A DNA stretch of 64,000 nucleotides, from the NCBI RefSeq assembly GCF_019279795.1, contig NC_056740.1, positions 226,728,611-226,792,610 of the forward strand, in the 5' to 3' direction. The notes under the pieces were generated by a model. It did not search any database, was not told where the DNA came from, and saw nothing but the letters and a program-made list of their open reading frames with translations. This stretch comes from Protopterus annectens. Taxonomy: Eukaryota; Chordata; Ceratodontiformes; Protopteridae. Every line of letters begins with the position of its first letter. Positions within the stretch are counted from its first letter, which is position 1. Made by a program: the position numbers and the translations under genes. Below, piece by piece: positions 32,033-43,899 of this stretch.

Positions 32033-32970
32033 TCACGGAGCAGAAGGGACCAGGTCCGAAGCCGAAGCAGGGGTCAGGCTCCCCCGCGCTGAAGCACTGA
32101 GAGGGAGGCTAGGAGCCGAAAAGTGTCCTGAGGCCTCCCCCTTGGGTCCGACCGAGGAACCATGAGTCCTGGACCCCGTGGATGGAGCCGATGGGGTTGG
32201 AGCTAAAGCCAGAGCCAATAAGCCAGGATGGGCCATTGGAGCCAACCTAGGGGCATCAGACGGCACAGACCACTCTGGCTCCGAAAGCTGAGATTCGATC
32301 GGAGGAGGAAGTATTGACACTGGCTGGGTGACAGGCTCCGGAGCCAACTGGGCTGGAGGCGAAAACAATTTTGCCAGTACCGGTGATTAGAGCAGTCTCT
32401 GTACCACTCTATCTACATCCACATCTGAAAGAGTCCTGAAGGACCTAGAAGATAAGGAAGGAGATCTAGATCTCCTCTCCAAAGGAGACCTGAGAGGAGG
32501 AGGAGAGACCGGCCTAAAATTTTGAGACCGGCTCCGAACTAGCACCCCCGCAATTGGCTCCGAGGGACTTGGCGCTGAAGCAGATTCCGTCAATGCACTA
32601 ACTTCCTGCAGCTCCGAAGACAGTGGAGCAGAGGATGCCACAGTTGATTTTACTACTTTCTCCGGAGGCTCTGAGGATACAGATGCAGCTGGAGATCGCT
32701 TTTTAGCCTTGGAAGTTTTACTCTTAGAGGGAGAGGACATGAAGCTAGAAGACCTCCCCAAATCCTCCTTGAAGGAGGGTTTCAGAAGTCCTTTCAAAAT
32801 TAGTTTGTTCTTCCTCTCCTGAAGAACACGCGGGCTAAATGCATGGCAGAATGTACAAGATTCCTGGAGGTGAATCGCCCCAGACAATAAACACACACAG
32901 AGTGCCCATCAGTGATTGACATTTTATAACCACATTTAGTACATTTCTTAAAGCCCGAGGGCTTATGCTC
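32033..32970 (-). pseudogene. DIRS gag-like N-terminal region
   Basis: Starts near MSEEKKEHKPSGF (32970), with KKCTKCGYKMSITDGH and CVYCLG, a Cys-x2-Cys ... Cys-x2-Cys pattern, then HLQESCTFCHAFSP and a long Ser/Pro/Lys-rich tail. The zinc part and the tail are in different frames (shift near 32870). The tail shares the frame of the long pol ORF but is cut by TAA (about 32387) and TGA (about 32033). DIRS gag proteins commonly open with this kind of Cys motif. Confidence 0.75.
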
Positions 32971-33442
32971 TTTCTTTTCCTCAGACATCATGAAGGAAAC
33001 TGAAAAGCCACCAACCATTAATATAGACCAACCATTAATATAGAAGCCACAAGCGCAGGAACTAAGAAAAATCAACAGACAATCACAAAAAGACCGCTAA
33101 CTTAAGCGGTCTCAACAGGAACACAGGGAAAGGACTAGGTCCTCTAACTTAAACGGCCCTAGCCCGAGGGATAGGTACCTACTAACAAGCAACACAGAAG
33201 AACAAGGTGGACTAGGTTCTCTAACTGAAATGGGCCTAGCCCATAGGGGAAACAGTTAGTGGGACACCACAAAAGACAACACCACGAGAAAAAAAGTACA
33301 CCAGATTATCAAACTAGTACACACACACAACACACAGCTATGAAAATAGCTTTTTTGAAGCAAAAATATCTCAATAAAAGAAAAAAGTTAACTTAGCCAC
33401 AGCCAAGAGCGAGACCACGTCTGAGCTATATGAGCGGCAAAC

Positions 33443-33597
33443 GAGATCTGGGAAAAGGGAGCAGTGCAACATGGGATACCTTCTTAACCCAGCCAATTGA
33501 AAGACTTCGAGCTAGAGTATGGCTGAGTCGGAGACGAGGTTCAGCTCTGAACCCACGGGTAAGAATGTAAGCGAGATTAGACTACATAACATCTGTT
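33443..33597 (-). repeat. DIRS inverted terminal repeat (right)
   Basis: Partner of 27361-27520. The outer end, GCGAGATTAGACTACATAAC, is also represented in the internal complementary region. Confidence 0.92.
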
Positions 33598-33599
33598 AT

Positions 33600-35830
33600 T
33601 ATCAAAAATTTGAGAGAGGTACTTAGCTTTTAGCAGTAAATATTAATTATAGGTGGAGACTGGAACTTGATTTACAATAATGAGGGTGCATTAGGGGACC
33701 TAGAAAATGTGAATTCAGTAGTAGAACATCAGACTGAATTTACATATAACTGTACTAAACTGGATAGAATTTATATTTCAAAGGAGCATGTGTACTTAAT
33801 TGAAAACTTCGACACATATCCAATAACCATTTCAAATCATGCCCTAATAAAAACTAAGATAAAGATACAGGGTAATGAAGTAAAAAGGAGACACTACCTC
33901 TTTCCCACTTATGTTTAAAAAGACTGGTATTTAAGGAATGGGTAATGGATTTTTTTCAAGAGTTATTAGGAAAGATACAAATTTCTTCAGAAGAAAGCTA
34001 GTGAGTGGGATAAATTCAAAATGGACTTTTTACAATAGGGTAAAAATAAAAGTGGAAGAGAAAGAGATGTGGGAAAGAAGCAAAAGGAATTATTTAGAGG
34101 GACTGACAAAGGGTAAAGTGTCATAGTAATTGGGGAATCTGACAAAACAAGAAGGGAAGCAACTACAGACAATAAAGGAGTATTTTGATGACATGCATGA
34201 GATTAGAAATTGTTTTTATAACAACTCAAGTACACAAAAACTTTTACTGCAATGACTTAGGCAACAGAAAGTAGAATTTATTGTTGAAAACTCAGGCAGC
34301 ATATGACAAACCAGTGACCAGAGATTCTATAAGAGGTATTGGAGACATTTCTGATACTTTATAAAAATTTGTATAAACCAGATGATCTTGGAAATCAAAA
34401 AAGGCAGAAATGGGAATATTAACATAAGACTTAAATGTGTCAAGGTTAGATGAAGATGAGGCTCAACAATATGAAGCAATGAGCTAAAAATGGTGATGTA
34501 TAGTCAATCAACAGGGAAGTCATCAAGAACAGGTAGTGTTTCAGTAGATGCTTGGACATTAAGAGTGATAAAGCTCTGTATGGTTTTGTTTAACAGTATT
34601 TTAAAATTGTGGAGCACCATCATCTTTGAAAAAGATGTGGTGGTTGTATTGCTCAAGGAAGGTAAAGACCCTTTAGACTCAGCTCTTCAAATAAACCCAT
34701 TACATTGTAAACCATAATAATAAAGTCTTTATGCTTATACTAGCTAAGAGAATAGCAACACTGATGCAAAATTGACAGATATGGATCAATGTAGTTTTGT
34801 AGAGGGGAGGCAAACATTTGACAACATTAACAGAACAATAATGATCCAGAGGGAAGCAGAATTACAGAATTAAAAAAACACAACTCTTGATTGTAAGTTT
34901 TGATGCACAAAAAGCATTTGATAGAATTACCTGTGATTTTATAAAAAGGGCAATGGAAGCATTTGCGCACTCTGATAGAACAGCATGGTTAATTAGGAGG
35001 ATACATGAAGGGCCTGAAGTAAGAATCAAGGTAGAAGGGTTGGTCTCTGACAAACTTCGTTTGAACAAAGGAATCAGTCAGGTGTGTCTTTTTTCCCTTT
35101 TATCTGCTTTATATTTAGAGCCAGTAGCAAACAAATTAAGGAACTCACAAATCCAAGGATAAAACTCGTCTGGTAATCAAGAAAAGTTAGCTTTATTTGC
35201 AGATGATATTATTTTGTACTCAATAAATTAAAAAGGGGCACTTTGGTGTTGTGGTACATTCTTAAACAGTTTCTGGGAACATGATTTTGGAAGTGAAACA
35301 AGTTGGTAGATTTAAAAAATTCCATAGAGTACTCTGCCAGACATTTTGGGGGGAGGAAATGGGTATAACTAAGAAAATCATTTTTTGAACTGGGACTCAG
35401 GATCTAAATTGCCTACACATAGTAAGGCTTTATTAAGTGCAATGCTACTGCTTGCTAAAAAAGCAATTACTAAAAAATCAAAATGTAAACCAACTGTAAT
35501 CAAAATACTTAATATTTTAACGGATATACAAGAACTAGAAGTGTGATCTTTAGAAATGGGAAAGAGCAGATTATATAGAAATAAATGGAATTTGTGGGAT
35601 GATGTATGCAGAATTATGTTAAGGAGGAGAACTGAGGCTTAAGGGAAGGCAGGGACTGAGCAATTTATGTCATGTTGGAGTGACTAATAACTGTTGGAAA
35701 GAAACAAAATATATGTAATGTATAATGTGTCGATATGAAAAATGTCAATATGGTTTATTGTCTTTTCTAATAATGTGTATGTACATATGTCTTAAGTAAT
35801 AATTTAATAAAGGTGTTTAAAAACAAAAAA
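33600..35830 (+). mobile_element. L1/Tx1-like LINE, part right of the DIRS insertion
   Basis: Continues the endonuclease (GGDWNLIYNNEG, LDRIYISKEHVYLIE, ISNHALIKTKI), then RT pieces VSFDAQKAFDRITCDF, GISQVCLFSLLSALYLEP and LALFADDIILYS (35187-35223, catalytic Asp pair intact). Many frameshifts. The 3' end is marked by TTTAATAAAGGTGTTTAAAA (35805-35824). Two sibling copies lie at about 46735-50100 and 54003-58115. Confidence 0.82.
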
Positions 35831-36339
35831 GTAAAATCAAAGTTAGTCATAACTAAATTATCCTTCTTAAACTACCAGTGGAAGCTATGATGCAAAAATG
35901 ACATACATATTAAAACAAATGGGAAACAATTCATTTATCCGAGTAATGCTGTCATGTGATAAGGCTCACTCTAAATCATACTGGAAAAATCTCACATTGG
36001 TTTGGAAAGGAGTGTAATTGTATAACAGTTTTCACTCTGCAGTCATAGTGAGATTATACAGAGACACAAGTAAACAATACCGACTGAGACTGGGGAAACA
36101 GGAAGAGAGTAAATGGTGGAGTTTCATAGATATAATCGGTGTTTAAATAGACAGAGGGAGAGAAAGGGGCAGGATAGCTATAAACATGTTGCTAACTAAA
36201 GTGAAATTATTACTCAGCCACACAGCAGTGCAGATTTACTTGCAAAATATTTCTCTGCAAACTTAACAAAAAAACAGAGCTAAGATAGAATGCTGCAGAG
36301 ACAAAAGCATGCTAGCTGCAACCACAGGTTAAATTAAAA
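35831..36339. other. unassigned spacer
   Basis: Nothing supportable; may hold worn 5' parts of the following LINE. Confidence 0.35.
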
Positions 36340-37688
36340 GTTACCTAAACAACCACCAATAGTCTATCAAATGGCAACTCCCTATCCCCTCACTTCCTGT
36401 CACACTAGCTGTCCCACAAGGCTCTATTCTAGGCTCTTTTCTTTTTAACATATTGACAAACCAGTCCACTTAGCAACCACTAAAGCTGACATAGTTCAAT
36501 TCGCAGACGACACAACTCTGATCTGCTCTGCTCCTACTATCCAACTTCTCCAGCAAAAAGCCCAAGAATCCTTTACAGAAACAAAACACTGGCTAAGTAA
36601 GATACAATTGATACTAAATCCCAAAAAAACACAACTTATTTTGTTCCACCAAACAAAGACCAACAACCCCACCTTCTCCATACTCTCAGTCAACAAGACC
36701 CTCATCACCCCAGTATCAGAGGCCAAACTTACAGACTTACAATTGACCCACAACTAAGATACAACAAACATATCTTTATAACTATCTCCAATGTCCCTAA
36801 AAAACTAGGGACCCTCTAATGCTGTAAAAGTTACCCTACCTCCAAGTCTAGAACCCATCTGCTATCCACATTACTTTATGCATCCCCAGTTCTAAGAAAT
36901 CTAAATAAAACTGATCTGAACAAACTTTCCATTTGCTACAACAAAATCGCTAGGTTTGTAACCAATGCCAAATTATGCTCCCACCACTGGCAATACCTGT
37001 ATTCATTATCCTGGCTCAATTTCCTAATTTACTGCTCTACCACCAACTCAATCTAGCCCACCAAATACTATACTATCCTGAGAAAACTCCTGCTCTGACT
37101 GGTATTCTAAACTTCTACAACTCAAATAGACACTTACAATCCAGTATTAAAGCTCTGATCAATACAATCCCATGTGTAAAAACAGCTCTGGCGAATTTCT
37201 TTTCCCTAATGTAGTTGCTAAAACATGGAACACTCTGCCTCCTGACCTCAGATTACAAAACTGTACTTCCACTTTCAAAAACCTCCTGAAATCATACCTT
37301 TACACTAACTGTCTTTGTAACTGCTATACAGCCCCTTGAAGCCTCACTCCAAAGTGAGACTTTATTCCCTTATGCATTCACTGTTATTGTTCTCTTCCAA
37401 TACTCACTGTACATATTGTACATAATACTACTTGGTAAAAGCCTTGCAATACTGTGCTCTAAACTTGCTCATTGATTCTGTTGTACTTACTGTATCTACT
37501 ATGTAAAGCATGTTTCTCTATTGTTATTGACTTTTTCCTCACTAAGTAACCAAATATTTTCAATTTGTATTTTAAAATGATGTACCGTATGGAGCTTTTC
37601 TCCCCAGGACTGCACTGAAAAGGGACACCAGTTGTGCAGTCGGACTATCCTGATAAACAAATGTGAAATAAATAAATTAATTAATTAA
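36340..37688 (+). mobile_element. L2-like LINE, 5'-truncated, with intact 3' terminus
   Basis: RT pieces AVPQGSILG (36409-36435), VQFADDTTLICSA (36492-36530) and KTQLILFHQTK, then IARFVTNAKL, LNFLIYCSTTN and the C-terminal STFKNLLKSYLY. The 3' terminus (37591-37688) has GGAGCTTTTCTCCCCAGGAC, GCAGTCGGACTATCCTGATA and AATAAATAAATTAATTAATT. Placement in the L2 group rests on the RT style and TAAA-type tail; a related CR1-group clade is possible. It supplies the tail of the SINEs at 12369 and 47115. Confidence 0.75.
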
Positions 37689-37699
37689 GCATTCCAGAT

Positions 37700-38265
37700 A
37701 AATGGGAATAGACATCATACCTGATGATGATTTCCTACACAGATTTCAGGAAAATCTAAATAAACCCTTCAAAGCTCTATTACACAAAATGTTAGCAAGT
37801 GGACATGTTCCTGAAATATGGCAACAGGCTGTAGTGATATTATTTCTTGGGGGGGGGGGGGTCACAGAGTCACCAATTTTAAAACCATCAGCCAGACCTC
37901 TATTTTATGTAGAATAATGGACAGTATCCTAATGGAGCTTACCCAGAATGACACAATGGATCTACTGCTATTAGAAAGCTCGACTTCTTAATCTTGTGAA
38001 ATTCTTTAAACAGGTAATGACATTATGCAAAGAAAACTTGAGACTGCATACTGTTTATCTTGACCTTGCTATGGCATTTAACATCATTCCACACAAGGAA
38101 GCAATTGAAAAGTTGAAAGCATTAAATTGCAATTCACATGTAGTGAGACAGAGGTATGGGCCTTACCCAGTATTACTAAATAATGTGACATGTAGTGGTC
38201 ATAGAATCCAAATCCACAATACTGTTGTCAAAGATGTATGCAATAGGGTGACTGGCCTTTAGAGC
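37700..38265 (+). pseudogene. ancient CR1-like RT fragment
   Basis: GIDIIPDDDF (from GPDGIPG), VPEIWQQAVVILF, a G-run (about 37850-37861) at a frameshift, then LHTVYLDLAMAFNIIPH and AIEKLKALN. Possibly the same old copy as 39850-40830, split by intervening DNA. Confidence 0.65.
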
Positions 38266-39363
38266 TAATGGCAGATATGCATTATTGTCTTTGGTCATGA
38301 CTGACAGCTATCACACCCAAATAAGTTATATGCCACCAGCTGCAAAAACATGGTTGGAATCACTGACTCCACAGGTTTTCCCCTGCCTCAATATGCATAC
38401 TGTGCCTTCCAATGCAAACCTATCAACACAGAGGCTTCTGTAAACTGTCTTCCAAGGAGGGGTTATTTGTGCATCCTCGGTAACAGTACCAATTTCCTGT
38501 ATTCATGTTATGCTGTCAACAAAAGATTATTAATCTGATACCATGACCTCAACTTTGGAAGCTATTCTAATGAGCCAACCAACACTGAATTATAATATGT
38601 GATGGCCAAACAGTTTCCTTTCAAAAAGGATGAATAACAACGATCACACCATTGCTGTGAGGATGCCTTTCACTGGTAAAATAAGATATCAGTCAAAAGT
38701 TTCTACTAATGAACAAATGAAATATTGTTACGTAACAAAAAAATGACTATACATAGAAGACAGAACTGTAGATGCACAGAGAAAAGAAAACGGCATATTT
38801 CACATGAGTAAATTAATGACTTAAAATGCATCTTAAGTGCATTGTCGTTGTTTACAATTACTCAGTGTAGCAGCCTGAAGCCTCAAGATAGAAATAAAGC
38901 TCAAAATGTCAGGGATCTGTAACCCAGAAATCCTTGGTTTAACTTGCTCTGCAGGTTAAAATATCACAAGTCCAAAGTACAGTCCCTGGCAAACAGATAC
39001 AAAAGGGCAGCAGCAGATCTGGTTCAATACAGTCCACAAAAGTTAGAGAGGATTTTCAAGTCCAGATAGGAATCTCAGTCAAAAAGCAAAAATTGCAGCA
39101 AGTCTCAGGACATTCCACAGAGATTAAATAAACCTCAAAACAAAAACAAAATTTGAGTTTTCTGTTAAAATAAGCTGATAAAATGCACAGATAGTCCCAT
39201 GGCAAGGTAATTCAGCGTATTAAGAAGATATTGAACATGGCAACAATAAATACTTCCATGTTACAGTAAACAATTGATATGACTAATAGAAAACAATTAC
39301 ACATTCTACACATACAAATATTTCCATGTTTATGTCCAAGAAAAGATGTTATCATCTGGTGGG
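38266..39363. other. unassigned spacer
   Basis: No supportable gene or known repeat. Confidence 0.35.
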
Positions 39364-39798
39364 TCAGCTTCACTACTAAAGTTTCACATAACCGAAAATC
39401 AAAAGAATGAGATGAGAAGAGCAAAATCGCACACCAAACCTTTACATTGCCAAAATTCAGAACACAAACCAGCTGCTCCAAGTTAACACAGAAATCTTCC
39501 TTTCGTTAGGTGTTTGAAGGGGGCAAGCCCTCCTGTACTCCCATGTGGACCCCATAGAAATATATATAACAATTTCAAAACTGCACTACAGTAAGGAAAA
39601 GGGTAAATTTCCCTTTCCTCACTGTACCGCAATCTCCATTTAGAAGCTCCGAGTGGTGTGTGACATGCGTGGCTGGTGTTTTGTTCCCCTGAATTTCAGC
39701 AATGTAAAGGTTCAGTGTTGTGCGATTTCGTGCTTCTTGTCTTCATCTTGATCTTTTGATTCTCAGTTATGTGAAAACTCTATAATAGAGTGAATCAG
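39364..39798. mobile_element. non-autonomous DNA element with roughly 110-bp terminal inverted repeats
   Basis: The arms 39364-39475 and 39670-39798 are reverse complements, sharing TTTCACATAAC, AATCAAAAGA, AAATCGCACA and CCTTTACATTGC. The core contains GGGGGCAAGCCCTCC and a palindromic AAGGG-TAAA-TTTCCCTTTCC block (39596-39620). No coding capacity. The transposon superfamily is unknown; an insertion duplication was not identified. Confidence 0.7.
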
Positions 39799-39849
39799 AC
39801 TCCATATGGCACATAGTTCAGTGGGTAAAACACTGGATAACCAAAAAGG

Positions 39850-40830
39850 CACAAAGCAGAGTGGGAGTTTATCTGTCTATTCCACTGAGGTTTACCAGAT
39901 ATATCCCACAGGGCCCTGTACTTGAGCTGTTTCTTTTTGGATAGTTCTTCTCATATATAAAATTGAATGATTGTTTATGGATAACTAATATGCTGATGAC
40001 AGGAAGTTAAATAACTAAACTGCTCCAATGAAAAATGCTGAAGATAGTATATAAAAATGCATATGTGGTGCAGAAGTAATGGCCTCATCTTTAATGTTAG
40101 CAAATGTAGCAGCATGAGAGAGAGAGCAAATAAATGCATAAAATAAATTAAAATTAGCAAATAAATGTCAAAATTATAAAACAATGCAATATATTTACGG
40201 ATTCAACGGCAATGGCAGGAAACAATTTAAACTTTGACCAGTATGCGTCTTCCAAAGATAGAAAATTATATTCTGTAACATATATAATTCTAAAGAAAAT
40301 GCCTAACCATTCTAATGAGATCAATGTACCTCTTTATACCTCACTGATTCAACCAGTTATTAAGATATAATACTGCATCTTGCAACCTTCTTATAAGCCA
40401 CCTGAAGCAGCTTCAATGATAAATTTCTTAAAAGAAAACTCATAGTGTTGGAAACTTTGGTCAGTACAGAAAGATTTCAGGAATAGTGATTGGACTCTCT
40501 TATAGATTACTTATGACTTCTACCCTATAAAGGGTTGGAAAAATGATCTATTCAGAAAAGGCTTCAGGAATAGGGATCATGTTTTCCTTCTTATATATTA
40601 TTTAGAATTGGCTTGCATTTCATATATAAGAAATATCTGATTTGACTCTATTTGAAAGTCTGTGCCTGTAAAACACTGTAAGGGAGCTAAATACCCATAA
40701 AAAGATTGATGCAATTTTTATAACATCTCCCAAAATTATGGAAAATTTCTCCTTATAGTTGGAAAAAGTCAACTTCCTTCAGAAATACACACTGAATAGG
40801 AAATATCAACATGTGGTCTTACAAGCAACT
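39850..40830 (+). pseudogene. ancient CR1-like RT and C-terminal fragment
   Basis: TRYIPQGPVLELFLFG (RT box), NMLMTGS in the place of the ADD motif, then INVPLYTSLIQPVIK (compare VIVPLYSSLIRPIIE) and C-terminal debris to about 40830. Very diverged. Confidence 0.6.
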
Positions 40831-41050
40831 AGGAAGTATGCCTGACAATCAACTAGCTATGAAAAGATATATTGTGTTATTAACAACTTAAGTATGTGGC
40901 AAATGACAATGGCTAGTGTTACACATGAGGCAGTACTGCCCAAAATAAATAATAAGAAACTGCTACGTAGTGTTGATGGGTCATCAACACTCCATTCTGC
41001 TGTTAGTGTAAGCAGGAGCAGGTAAACAAGATTAAATGTTTCACAGTTAA

Positions 41051-41054
<4 letters not shown>

Positions 41055-41140
<86 letters not shown>
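41055..41140. repeat. (TA)n microsatellite
   Basis: About 85 bp of TA with one AC interruption; overlapping isoleucine/tyrosine frames are artefacts. Confidence 0.97.
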
Positions 41141-41144
<4 letters not shown>

Positions 41145-41740
41145 TTGTGCAGAGCCCAAAGCATACAATATGACTTGAAATGTGAATATAACACTCAGAA
41201 TGCTGATCACACACACCTAACAGAGAAGAAAGCAAAACTGACTTTTACAAATGACGTGTACTTCTTTTACTATGTGGTCTATTTTTGGTGTGACTATTGC
41301 AAACATTTACAGATACACAAATCTATACACATATACACACACCCACACATACACATCAAATGAAATAGTTTTGTTTTCTGCTAGACAAGGTCAACTTTCT
41401 CACTTGCTGAAGTGAGAGACCTTGGTAAGTGTCAGGAATAAAAGTGTGAAACATGTCAAAGAACAACAATAAGCACCAGTATTGCAAATTTCATCTTATA
41501 AAAATGAAGAAGTTACACAGATACTATATGTCAGCAAATTCTAATAATGAAACAGCAGTCTTTCACATGTCCTTTCTACTAAATGAAGCCAATTTAATAC
41601 ATACATAGTTTCAGTTCTCATCATGTCTTAGCCTTGTCAGACTTTTAATGCAATTCCACTATGGTGGAATCAATGGAAGAATTGTCTGCCCACTGATACA
41701 CTGTTAAATCTTGGAAGTATCTAGATCATCAATTATACCT
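41141..41740. other. unassigned spacer
   Basis: No supportable feature. Confidence 0.35.
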
Positions 41741-41749
41741 CAGCCTGAG

Positions 41750-43265
41750 CACTGGCTTTGTTCCCAGCAGTGTGGAGAACAGCAACAGTAATCCTCTTGC
41801 ACAAAGGGAGTCCATCAACCAACCAAGGGAACTATAAACCTATAAGCCTAACCAGCCTTATCTGCAAGGCCATAGAAAAAATCAACATGGACCTGATCAA
41901 CAATGACCTAGGTGACTTTCAAATGCTTGACCTACCCAGTTTGGCTTTGTTAAGGGTAGATCATGCATATTTTACCTGGTGGACTTCTTCGATAATGTCA
42001 CCAAAGCCCCGAATGAAGGCAAAACATCACATTCTGCCTATCTTGACTTAGCCAAGGCTTTTGACACAATCCCCTATGCAAGTATCATTGAGAAACTCTC
42101 CCAGCTAGGGATTAGCCCAAACATCACTGATAGGTAGCCAACCGGCTCAGCGACAGAATGCATACTGTCAAAGTTGGGGATTCCATCTCTTCCAGTTGAG
42201 CAGTTACCAGTGGCAAACCACAGGGATCTGTGCTGGGCCCTCTACTGTTTGGAATCTTTTTCTCGGAAGTCCAGGAGAAAGTAGATAGCCTGTGGCTTAC
42301 CAACTTTGCTTATGATTGCAAACTGCCTGCAATCATTAGAGTCCCCAAATGATGTTATAATATTATAAAAAAGGCTAACACAAACAAATGATTATGGCCA
42401 AAGCCATGGATGAAAATTAAATGCAAAAAAGTGCATTATTATTCTCTTTGGCAAAGAGGAAGTCCTTACATTTTACAGTATTGACAGTATCCCCCTAAGT
42501 TCAAACCCAGTGCTGTGAGATTTGCGAATACAGGTTGATAGCAATCTAAACTTCAATCACCATGTGTCCACAGTGGTAAGAAAAGCCTTCTATACTGCGC
42601 ATCTCATAAGTAAGAGCATCACATCCAAGACTAAGAATGTTATAACTCCTCTGTACTCTACCCTCATCAGACCACTAATAGAATAAAAGATTCCCTTTTG
42701 CATGTACCTCACCAGACACTTGCAGCAGCTGGACAGACCACATAGGTTTCTCACCAAGAAAATTCAGGGCCTCCAAAACATGACATACATGGAAAGACCA
42801 AAAGCCCTGTCACTGTACTCTGTATCCTACAGGCTGCTGACAGGTGACTTGTGCCTGGCCTATAGAGCAGTTTTTGACCCTGACCTAATGGAAATGCTGC
42901 ACATCCACAAATCAAATGGGACAAAAGTCACTCCCTCCAGACATCTCAACCTAGCCTTCGATGTTAAAAGAATATGCAGATATATCTCCCAGAGATTGCC
43001 ACTCCTCTGGAATGAACTCCCAATTCACATGAAGCAGAGCTCCTCAATACCCCTATTCAAGCACAACCTAGACAATTGTATGGGGGACCATAAATTCACC
43101 CTAGGGCTGGCACCTACGTCCCTTATAGACAGGGACAGTTGGTGCTGATCATAGACTTGCTCTGCAAAAAACAACTATCTAACCAAGGTCAATTAGGAAA
43201 CATGGGTATAACATGACTCGGCTTGTAAAGGCCCTAGGACCATTAGCCTAGTTACCTCCTATGAA
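41750..43265 (+). mobile_element. CR1-like LINE, 5'-truncated within RT
   Basis: Begins at WRTATVILLHKGSPS, then ISLTSLICKAIEKI, SAYLDLAKAFDTIPY, KPQGSVLGPLLFGIFFSE and KLPAI after a damaged FAYD in place of FADD. The C-terminus is the best preserved: YLTRHLQQLDRPHRFL, YRLLTGDLCLAYRA, LPLLWNELPIHMK and FKHNLDN to a stop at 43148, then the 3' UTR with GGACCATTAGCCTAGTTACC and CTATGAACC. Several frameshifts before 42700. Confidence 0.85.
42702..43148 (+). pseudogene. CR1-like ORF2 C-terminal domain, uninterrupted
   Basis: About 148 codons after the RT thumb, with no break: LTKKIQGLQNMTYMERPKAL, DPDLMEMLHIHKSNGT, LAFDVKRICRYISQRLPLL. The Met at its beginning is internal to ORF2. It serves as the reference for aligning the other CR1 3' ends in this window. 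Confidence 0.8.
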
Positions 43266-43269
43266 CCCA

Positions 43270-43895
43270 CAAACCTCTAAAGGACCACTTGTAAACTAAG
43301 ACATAGCTTTAATGTGGTTAAAACAATGATTTATTAACTATGGGAATCCTCAAGCAATGAACAGGAATCTCAAAGCAGCCAATCTACAAAAAATAAGATA
43401 TCTCAGGCAGGTTCTTTGAAGGTAGAACTGAGAGCACAGCAATCAGTAATATTATAGTCTATTCCTACCTTAGCAAGATTAATGCTTTTCAGCATTACTG
43501 CCAAAATTTCCTATTTCTGTTATCCATCTCCATTAACTCATGTGTTGCATGAAGACAGTGTTGTCTTTGGAAAATGAAGAAAATATGTCTGTACAGTTGT
43601 TGTTGTAGGAATTGCCACTTTTCCTTGGATCTATTCCTTTCTTTTCTTCTTACAGTCAGGCTTTCATGTTCATAACTATATTCCCCAGGCCAGAGTTGGA
43701 TTATATTAATTATCATATACAACAATGTTAACAAAACCCTAGCAGTGGTCTGACAGCCTTGTTTATAACCCATGACTATGCAAAAACAACCTTCCAAGAT
43801 GGCTGCGCATTGATCAACAGCTCAATTTCAGCTCTCCCTGTGTGAAAAACAAACTAATAGACAAGGGATAGTAATTCTGCCAACTTAACTAAAAT
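43270..43895. other. unassigned spacer
   Basis: No supportable feature. Confidence 0.35.
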
Positions 43896-43899
43896 TCAG

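Larger units (their letters stand above)
27345..33600 (-). mobile_element. DIRS-type tyrosine-recombinase retrotransposon, complete structure
   Basis: About 6.25 kb with inverted terminal repeats (27361-27520 versus 33443-33597), an internal complementary region (27650-27740), a gag-like region with zinc-knuckle-like Cys pattern, RT, RNase H and a tyrosine recombinase, all read from the minus strand. DIRS elements replicate through a circular intermediate and insert by recombination without target duplication; none is seen. The coding region is open over long stretches but has an RNase H frameshift, two stops in gag and a break inside the recombinase, so it is inactive though young-looking. 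Confidence 0.93.
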
